Positions 1 through 3,631 of a stretch of 6,050 bases of DNA are shown here, piece after piece; the first letter of the stretch is position 1; the number at the start of each line of letters is the position of its first letter. Below the pieces are notes generated by a model. That model was not told where the DNA came from, made no database searches, and saw only the letters and a list, made by a program, of their open reading frames with translations. The stretch lies in NCBI GenBank assembly GCA_017477685.1, contig JAFUUT010000382.1, forward strand, positions 1-6,050. The letters are read 5' to 3'. Source of the DNA: a bacterium. GTDB lineage: Bacteria > Cyanobacteriota > Vampirovibrionia > Gastranaerophilales > Gastranaerophilaceae. The position numbers were made by a program, and so were the translations under genes.

Positions 1-57
1 AGCGATAGAGTCAGATATTTAGCACAAAACGGAATAAACACTCCTTTTATCGGTTGA
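1..57 (+). CDS. C-terminal end of an unidentified protein (partial)
   Basis: Frame 1 is open from the window edge for 18 codons and ends at TGA 55-57, reading SDRVRYLAQNGINTPFIG. The other two forward frames hit stops within the first 21 bases. The residue mix looks like real protein and the codon use resembles the neighbours, but 18 residues are too few to assign a family. The promoter of the next gene overlaps this stop codon, so that gene has its own start signal. The stretch could be open by chance; confidence is moderate. Confidence 0.45.
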   Translation, partial: SDRVRYLAQNGINTPFIG

Positions 58-86
58 TTGAACTCACAATAAAAATATGCTAGAAT
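58..86 (+). promoter_or_regulatory. Sigma-70-type promoter of the 115-462 gene
   Basis: TTGAAC (58-63), a 17-base spacer and TAGAAT (81-86) form a near-consensus pair. TG at 78-79, one base before the -10 box, makes it an extended -10 element. Transcription would start near 93, giving a leader of about 20 bases ahead of the ribosome site GGGAG (101-105). The paralogous gene at 3220-3564 has a promoter of the same design. Confidence 0.65.
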
Positions 87-114
87 AAAATACCGAAACT
101 GGGAGAATGAGAGT

Positions 115-462
115 ATGAAAAAATACATAATGCTAACATTAATTATTTGTGCCTGCATTTTTGGATATAAATTTGTATACGACACACCTGCTGCAAAAGC
201 CGAAAGACCACAAGAAGAAATTACTAAATGCATAAAACAATTAGAAACACTATCCTCTGAAAGTGTCGCAAATTGCTACCACATAAACATGCCTGAAAGT
301 ACACTTGAAGGAAATGTCGTAAAAGATCACATCGGACAGGTATGGACTTTCACAATCAATGGCAAATGTTTACCGAAAGACGATTGCAAACTTAATATTG
401 CAAGAGGCAAAAAAAGTTTTGATGTAATGCTTTGGTACGAAATTCCGGAAGCAGAAAAATAA
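115..462 (+). CDS. Small exported four-cysteine protein, copy A
   Basis: This 115-aa protein belongs to a family I do not recognise. The start is supported by GGGAG 9 bases upstream of ATG. Residues 1-3 (MKK) and a hydrophobic run at about 5-17 form a signal peptide or membrane anchor, and AKA at 27-29 is a possible signal peptidase I site. The remainder has four cysteines (C39, C54, C85, C91), enough for two disulfides outside the membrane, and the motifs CYH, STLEG, GKC-P-DDC and FDV-LWYE. From residue 37 it aligns without gaps to the protein at 3220-3564, with 40 of 79 residues identical including all four cysteines. The mature protein is therefore under selection while the signal region has diverged. 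No lipobox is convincing. It converges with the 480-809 gene, the stops lying 17 bases apart with no visible terminator hairpin between them. The function is unknown. Confidence 0.82.
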   Translation: MKKYIMLTLIICACIFGYKFVYDTPAAKAERPQEEITKCIKQLETLSSESVANCYHINMPESTLEGNVVKDHIGQVWTFTINGKCLPKDDCKLNIARGKKSFDVMLWYEIPEAEK

Positions 463-479
463 AATATATATAACTAAAA

Positions 480-809
480 TTATACGTTTGCAACAAAGCC
501 GGGATCGGATTTTTTCATAATTTCTTCATATTCTTTTTGAGTTATATCTAATTTTGAACCTAACCGCAGGCTCGTATAGCTTCCTGAAGTCGCGGTTTTA
601 GAATTTTCCACCTCAGATGCATTGATTTCCTGTTCCAATTTTTTCATATTTTCATGAATTTGTTTATTGGTTTCATCTGCAAACGGATGATAGATTCGTT
701 CATAATAATCACATTCATATTCTCCGCCATATAACTGTTTTGTTTCCACGAATGTAGTTTGCCCTAATAAACCCTTGAATGTATTATTTGAAATTGGTTG
801 AATTCTCAT
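480..809 (-). CDS. Hypothetical 109-aa protein with MRIQPISNNTFKG N-terminus
   Basis: The ATG at 807-809 is preceded by a perfect AGGAGG (814-819), though only 4 bases away. The protein has no signal peptide or membrane segment. Residues 1-16 (MRIQPISNNTFKGLLG) resemble a short N-terminal motif, basic and hydrophobic residues followed by N-x-x-F-x-G, that I recall opening many otherwise unrelated proteins of Gastranaerophilales; this is recollection, not a search result. Residues 17-45 are rich in tyrosine and acidic residues. Residues 46-72 are probably helical (TNKQIHENMKKLEQEINASEVE). The C-terminus is charged, with a second helix (TQKEYEEIMKK). It is a single-gene unit with a candidate promoter at 880-908. 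No function can be assigned. Confidence 0.75.
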   Translation of the reverse strand: MRIQPISNNTFKGLLGQTTFVETKQLYGGEYECDYYERIYHPFADETNKQIHENMKKLEQEINASEVENSKTATSGSYTSLRLGSKLDITQKEYEEIMKKSDPGFVANV

Positions 810-879
810 AAATCCTCCTAACTTTTACCTACAATGTATTAAAATACAAACAAAATTTTTTTTGCTACCTTATTTACAA

Positions 880-908
880 ATATTAAAATTTTTTTATAAC
901 TCATTCAA
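880..908 (-). promoter_or_regulatory. Candidate promoter of the 480-809 gene
   Basis: On the minus strand TTGAAT (903-908) and TAATAT (880-885) are separated by exactly 17 bases that include an A7 run. The transcript would begin near 873 and carry a leader of about 60 bases. The region is very AT-rich, so chance matches are likely. Confidence 0.35.
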
Positions 909-972
909 AATAAAAATACATACTACCGGCACCATCTGTCTTTTCACTTCGTTTCGTGCCTTTGTTCGGGCT

Positions 973-1001
973 AAAAAAAACGACCTGTCTTGCAAGTCGT
1001 T
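973..1001 (-). terminator. Rho-independent terminator of the 1036-2151 gene
   Basis: Read on the minus strand, AACGACTTG (1001-993), loop CAAGA and CAGGTCGTT (987-979) form a stem of eight pairs with one mismatch. It runs directly into eight T residues (980-973). It lies 34 bases after the stop of the 371-aa gene and is oriented to end that transcript before it reaches the 480-809 gene. Confidence 0.87.
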
Positions 1002-1035
1002 GGAAAATCAATAGGAAAAAGGGAAAGGAAATCTT

Positions 1036-2151
1036 TTACGCGTTGAATGTCTTGAAAGAACTCTCAACGTTTTTCTGAATAACTTTTTTTACAGCTTCCA
1101 TTTCAATGTTAATTGCATTTTCTTCTGTATCTAACTGTTTCAAATTCAACTCTAATTTTTTATCCTGCTGTTGTACAATTTCAAGTTGAGCATTGATATC
1201 TTGAATTTTCTTATCATATTGAGCCTGATCAAATGCATATTTATTCATTGCATCATTATATGCTTCCTCATCAGTAGTTGTATTTGTTGTAAGAGCAAAT
1301 GTTTCTTCCGTACCGTCAGGATTTTCCAATACTATTGAAACATATCTTCCTGCAGTATCTTTTTCAACTTTGCCTTTTCTGTCAAATACTTGTTCTGTTT
1401 GAGTCGCAGAACCCAATGTAAAACAGCTGATACTATAGAAATCTCCTGTCGTACCATATTTGTTATTATCATTAAACTCCTGTATCGGATAGAATGACGG
1501 TTTGTAAGCTCCGGTTGATAAATCTTTTACATATCTGACCATCCATCCTTCACTGCCTTTTGCAGCACTTGTAGGATTTAATTTCTCATTATTTAATAAC
1601 TCATAATAATATTTTTCTTCTCTTAACAAATCCATTATTTGCTCATCAGATAAAGTTTTAATATACTCATCAGTACCATAGTTAGTTTTGAATTCAGCCA
1701 CATCAGTTGCATCAGGTTCAGCACCGCCATTAAATACTGTTTGTATTGGTCTTAATTTTGATGCACCTATTGATGCTGAAATTGTTATAGGAACTGTTGT
1801 TCTATCTACTGTTGCAGACACTAAACTCGATGCAGCAGGTACAATAGCATAATCATCCTGCCATTGTTTTAAATAGCTTATAGAATATTTACCCGCATTT
1901 GCGCCGGTTAATGCAATCATAGAAGTAATGGTGTTGGTCATAGCACCATCATTGAATGTATAAGTAACTTTTGTATAATCATCAACAGACGGAGGGGTAG
2001 GTACAGTCATACTGCATAATTCGCTATAGTAATTAGCGGATTCGTTAGATAATGTAGTTCTCTGTTGGTTGATTTGTTGACCCTCAAATTCAACATTGGA
2101 TTTTCTAGCTGTTAAACATAAAAATCTTGCTTGAGTAGCTGACATTCCCAT
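1036..2151 (-). CDS. Conserved-type hypothetical protein with C-terminal coiled coil, 371 aa
   Basis: The first ATG (2149-2151) is chosen because AAAGGA (2163-2168) lies 11 bases upstream, a better distance than for the second ATG two codons later (MGM). Three parts can be seen. Residues 1-48 are probably helical, begin MGMSATQARFLCLTARKSN and are rich in Q, N and E. Residues 50-290 form a Thr/Ser/Tyr-rich, mostly beta-like middle (DDYTKVTYTFNDGAMTNT at about 57-74). Residues 294-365 are an uninterrupted heptad-like coiled coil ending NVESSFKTFNA. There is no signal peptide, transmembrane segment or catalytic motif. Helical ends around a variable beta domain recall filament or secreted structural proteins such as flagellar hook-associated proteins, but this is analogy only. 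I recall similar MSA-QAR proteins as multicopy hypotheticals in Gastranaerophilales genomes. It is a single-gene transcript with a clear terminator and is divergent from tmRNA. Confidence 0.9.
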   Translation of the reverse strand: MGMSATQARFLCLTARKSNVEFEGQQINQQRTTLSNESANYYSELCSMTVPTPPSVDDYTKVTYTFNDGAMTNTITSMIALTGANAGKYSISYLKQWQDDYAIVPAASSLVSATVDRTTVPITISASIGASKLRPIQTVFNGGAEPDATDVAEFKTNYGTDEYIKTLSDEQIMDLLREEKYYYELLNNEKLNPTSAAKGSEGWMVRYVKDLSTGAYKPSFYPIQEFNDNNKYGTTGDFYSISCFTLGSATQTEQVFDRKGKVEKDTAGRYVSIVLENPDGTEETFALTTNTTTDEEAYNDAMNKYAFDQAQYDKKIQDINAQLEIVQQQDKKLELNLKQLDTEENAINIEMEAVKKVIQKNVESSFKTFNA

Positions 2152-2284
2152 TTTGGTGTATTTCCTTTCGTCTTTTTATTACGTTACTCTTCATGTCGGC
2201 ATATTCTTTCATGTTCTTTAATTTTTAGAAGGAATTTGTTAAGATTTTGTTACAAATAGAGTAAAGACATTATAAGAACAACAC

Positions 2285-2313
2285 TTGAAAAATAGTTTAA
2301 TAGAAATTATAAT
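2285..2313 (+). promoter_or_regulatory. Main ssrA (tmRNA) promoter
   Basis: TTGAAA (2285-2290), 17 bases and a perfect TATAAT (2308-2313) make this the best promoter in the window, as expected for an abundant stable RNA. Transcription would begin near 2320. It then runs through the first GGGGACG copy and the structured element before reaching the tmRNA 5' end at 2515, giving a leader of about 195 bases. No promoter-like sequence lies between the element and 2515. Confidence 0.7.
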
Positions 2314-2316
2314 ACA

Positions 2317-2345
2317 TTGTACTTGCACATTAAAAACAGTATATC
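2317..2345 (+). promoter_or_regulatory. Possible second ssrA promoter
   Basis: TTGTAC (2317-2322), 17 bases and TATATC (2340-2345) would start transcription near 2352, just before the first GGGGACG copy at 2358. The -10 box is weaker than that of the 2285-2313 promoter, and the two overlap functionally. It may be an alternative start or chance. Confidence 0.3.
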
Positions 2346-2352
2346 AAACATA

Positions 2353-2369
2353 TTCATGGGGACGTTTTG
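2353..2369 (+). repeat. 17-bp direct repeat, upstream copy of the tmRNA 5' end
   Basis: TTCATGGGGACGTTTTG is identical to 2510-2526, where it spans the 5' boundary of tmRNA (5 bases before it plus the first 12 of the RNA). The copies are offset by 157 bases with mismatches immediately on both sides. The tmRNA continues properly (GGACTTGACAGG) only after the downstream copy, so this one is a decoy or remnant 5' end. Confidence 0.9.
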
Positions 2370-2499
2370 AAAAGCGTAAGCCGGTGTGCAGCGCCGGAGT
2401 CAGATTGCGACAGCAAGCTAAGCAGGGCGCGTGACATAATATCTGCGACGTAGGAGCGCAGGAACGAAAGTTCCGAGCACCACAGGAGCTAACGTCCCC
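2358..2499 (+). repeat. GC-rich structured element (MITE-like or structured RNA) in the tmRNA leader
   Basis: This 142-base stretch begins GGGGACGTT and ends with the reverse complement AACGTCCCC, so it can close into one large hairpin. Inside it are a 7-pair hairpin (2381-2387 with 2391-2397, loop GCA, two G-U pairs) and a perfect GGAAC-GAAA-GTTCC stem with a GNRA tetraloop (2461-2474), which an imperfect helix extends to about 2453-2481. It is visibly much richer in G+C than its surroundings. No reading frame with a start and ribosome site is present. Its density of short palindromes resembles a non-autonomous dispersed repeat. I considered known riboswitches, SRP RNA, RNase P RNA, group I and II intron cores and self-cleaving ribozymes and recognised none. 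It could be an inserted repeat or a functional RNA leader. Confidence 0.45.
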
Positions 2500-2509
2500 A
2501 ACAACAACT

Positions 2510-2526
2510 TTCATGGGGACGTTTTG
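2510..2526 (+). repeat. 17-bp direct repeat, copy at the genuine tmRNA 5' end
   Basis: This is identical to 2353-2369. It covers the mature 5' end (2515) and the whole 5' strand of the tmRNA acceptor stem. Together the copies bracket 140 bases (2370-2509). Confidence 0.9.
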
Positions 2527-2920
2527 GACTTGACAGGACGTTTTGGTGAAGGTGTATGGCGTGTCGGAGAGCTGTTCTCCGTTATCAACGGGCAAATTAA
2601 ATTAAATGCTAACAATGTAATTGAAGCAGACTTCGCTCCTAGAGCATATGCAGTTGCTGCATAGTAGTTTGCGATTTAGCTACTCATAGAGCCCAGCTTG
2701 CCGGTTTTATGGGTCAATTATGCAAGCGGCAGTGCGCCGATGCAAAGTGAGCGCATCAAGACAACTTTGCAAGGTTTAGAGTTTCCTTTAAATAAAACCT
2801 AGGGTTGACTTGTCGGGTTTAGACATTTTCCTGAGTCAATTGAGCTAAAAATAGCCTACACACGTAGAAGTATATCTTTATCCGTTTTGGACAGGGGTTC
2901 GAATCCCCTCGTCTCCACCA
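2515..2920 (+). ncRNA. ssrA: Transfer-messenger RNA (tmRNA), one-piece, CCA encoded
   Basis: This RNA rescues stalled ribosomes with SmpB: it is charged with alanine, acts as tRNA and then as the message for a degradation tag. The 5' strand GGGGACG (2515-2521) pairs with CGTCTCC (2910-2916), 7 pairs with one G-U, followed by discriminator A and encoded CCA. A complete T arm, AGGGG-TTCGAAT-CCCCT, lies at 2893-2909. The conserved region after the 5' strand reads GGACTTGACAGG (2526-2537), close to the usual GGAUUCGACAGG. A hairpin GGAGA-GCTGT-TCTCC (2566-2580) precedes the tag frame at 2608. The length of 406 bases is normal for an uninterrupted tmRNA, not the two-piece type. RNase P must cut at 2514/2515, where upstream pairing could interfere. 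A terminator follows within 5 bases. Confidence 0.97.
2608..2667 (+). other. tmRNA tag reading frame, ANNVIEADFAPRAYAVAA
   Basis: Resume codon GCT at 2608 opens an 18-codon frame followed by tandem TAG TAG (2662-2667). The tag ANNVIEADFAPRAYAVAA ends in the small hydrophobic AVAA, the kind of C-terminus ClpXP-type proteases recognise. Its ANN start resembles cyanobacterial tags (ANNIV). The frame was set by the tag-like ends and the double stop; no other frame gives such an ending. Confidence 0.92.
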
Positions 2921-2999
2921 ATATAGCACCTTTGGGTGCTTTTTTGTTATTGAGGATTCAAACCCGATTGTTTCTCCGAAACAACTGGGGTTCTTGCCT
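2907..2999 (+). repeat. 93-bp direct repeat, copy 1: tmRNA 3' end plus terminator
   Basis: This is identical over all 93 bases to 3038-3130 (offset 131). It contains the last 14 bases of tmRNA including CCA, the intrinsic terminator and a second long hairpin (2960-2992: TTGTTTC paired with GAAACAA around TCC, extended by a CCC/GGG helix with mismatches). The 3' ends of tRNA and tmRNA genes are classic attachment sites for tyrosine integrases, which restore the RNA end and leave direct repeats. At 93 bp this exceeds a typical att core, so a plain 131-bp duplication is also possible. Confidence 0.95.
2925..2945 (+). terminator. Rho-independent terminator of ssrA
   Basis: AGCACC (2925-2930), loop TTTG and GGTGCT (2935-2940) form a perfect 6-pair stem leading into a run of six T residues. 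It begins 5 bases after the tmRNA CCA. Confidence 0.92.
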
Positions 3000-3002
3000 C
3001 TC

Positions 3003-3027
3003 GAAAAACGATACTTAATCGTTTTTC
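3003..3027. repeat. Perfect 10-bp palindrome in the spacer between the 93-bp repeats
   Basis: GAAAAACGAT (3003-3012), loop ACTTA and ATCGTTTTTC (3018-3027) pair perfectly. It fills most of the 38-base spacer (3000-3037), and the spacer sequence does not recur after the second 93-bp copy. It could be a bidirectional weak terminator, a recombinase-binding dyad or a small insertion; the sequence does not decide. Confidence 0.7.
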
Positions 3028-3037
3028 TCGGCAGAGT

Positions 3038-3130
3038 CCTCGTCTCCACCAATATAGCACCTTTGGGTGCTTTTTTGTTATTGAGGATTCAAACCCGATT
3101 GTTTCTCCGAAACAACTGGGGTTCTTGCCT
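3038..3130 (+). repeat. 93-bp direct repeat, copy 2: orphan tmRNA 3' end plus terminator
   Basis: This is a perfect copy of 2907-2999. CCTCGTCTCCACCA (3038-3051) is an orphan tmRNA tail: no T arm precedes it, so it cannot belong to a second tRNA or tmRNA gene. No integrase gene or island lies between the copies. Confidence 0.95.
3056..3076 (+). terminator. Second copy of the ssrA terminator
   Basis: The same AGCACC-TTTG-GGTGCT stem and T6 tract recur 131 bases downstream inside the repeat. It would act as a back-up terminator for any tmRNA read-through. Confidence 0.8.
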
Positions 3131-3158
3131 ATTAATTAAAATTTGTAATTTTGTCGTT

Positions 3159-3207
3159 AAATAAAACCAAAGATAATATTATTTATCAAGTTGTACAACA
3201 TCTTTGG
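3159..3207 (-). terminator. Probable terminator of the 3220-3564 gene
   Basis: On the minus strand CCAAAGAT (3207-3200) pairs perfectly with ATCTTTGG (3174-3167), followed directly by TTTTATTT. The 25-base loop contains another palindrome, GTTGTACAAC (3190-3199), so the structure is probably branched. It lies 12 bases past the stop codon and also prevents transcription into ssrA from the opposite side. The long loop keeps confidence moderate. Confidence 0.6.
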
Positions 3208-3219
3208 CTATCGATTTTA

Positions 3220-3564
3220 TTATCTTCTGCCTTTTGGCATTTCATACCACAACAAAACATCAAAACCTGTTTTATCTTTACTTACATGAGCACGGCAATC
3301 ATCATCAGGGGTGCATTTGCCTTTTACCGTAAAATCCCAGCTATAGCCGTACTGGTCTTTAACTGTGCTTCCTTCAAGGGTACTGTTTGGCATATGTTTA
3401 TGATAACAAGCCGCAACATTTGTATTTGTCAATTGGTTTAACTTTTTTATACATCGATATGTTTCTTTCTGAGTATTTACATTTGGAAAAGAAAAAGCTT
3501 CATTGCAAAACACAAATCCAACAACAAACATTGCAAGAGCCATAGAAATTATACATTTTTTCAT
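3220..3564 (-). CDS. Small exported four-cysteine protein, copy B
   Basis: This 114-aa protein is a paralogue of the product of 115-462. AAGGAG lies 9 bases upstream of the ATG. MKK plus a hydrophobic core at about 5-19 and AFS at 23-25 form a good signal peptide. The mature part has C38, C53, C84 and C90 at the positions of the four cysteines in copy A, and the same blocks CYH-x2-MP-x-STLEG, VKD, GKC-x-P-x-DDC and FDV-LLWYE-MP. Two extra cysteines (C4, C20) are in the signal region. Of 79 aligned residues, 40 are identical with no gaps. It begins 67 bases after the hydG stop with its own promoter in that gap, but read-through from hydG is possible because no terminator separates them. No enzyme motif is visible; an envelope or secreted disulfide-stabilised role is inferred. 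The family is not recognised. Confidence 0.83.
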   Translation of the reverse strand: MKKCIISMALAMFVVGFVFCNEAFSFPNVNTQKETYRCIKKLNQLTNTNVAACYHKHMPNSTLEGSTVKDQYGYSWDFTVKGKCTPDDDCRAHVSKDKTGFDVLLWYEMPKGRR

Positions 3565-3592
3565 ACCGGAATTCTCCTTGCGTTAACAATCT

Positions 3593-3621
3593 ATTTTAAC
3601 ACATTTTTAGGGGGAATTCAA
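3593..3621 (-). promoter_or_regulatory. Sigma-70-type promoter of the 3220-3564 gene
   Basis: On the minus strand TTGAAT (3621-3616), 17 bases and TAAAAT (3598-3593), preceded by TGT, make an extended -10 promoter within the 67-base gap after hydG. The design matches the promoter of paralogue A, suggesting the two genes were copied with their control region or are controlled alike. Confidence 0.6.
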
Positions 3622-3631
3622 TTTAAGTAAT

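Noticed and set aside
926..970. GGCAC/GTGCC dyad beyond the terminator of the 371-aa gene
   Set aside because: It is a 5-bp stem with a loop of more than 20 bases. It may be a fragment of a dispersed repeat, but there is too little to support a call.
2269..2274. Perfect TATAAT on the minus strand as promoter of the 371-aa gene
   Set aside because: No acceptable -35 box at 16-18 bases and no extended -10 TG; it would give a leader of about 110 bases. It is possible but unsupported.
2344..2595. 83-aa open frame on the minus strand
   Set aside because: It is antisense to the tmRNA 5' region and the structured leader element, with no ribosome site; the GC-rich structured RNA explains the openness.
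2819..3052. 77-aa open frame on the minus strand containing WWRRGDSNPCP
   Set aside because: It is antisense to the tmRNA 3' end and the 93-bp repeat. The WRRGDSNP string is a familiar false translation of the reverse complement of tRNA-type 3' ends.
3038..3053. Second tRNA or tmRNA 3' end
   Set aside because: Only the acceptor 3' strand and CCA are present; there is no T arm before it, so it is a duplicated fragment.
3151..3441. 96-aa open frame on the plus strand
   Set aside because: It is a shadow of the exported-protein gene at 3220-3564, which has a ribosome site, signal peptide and paralogue.
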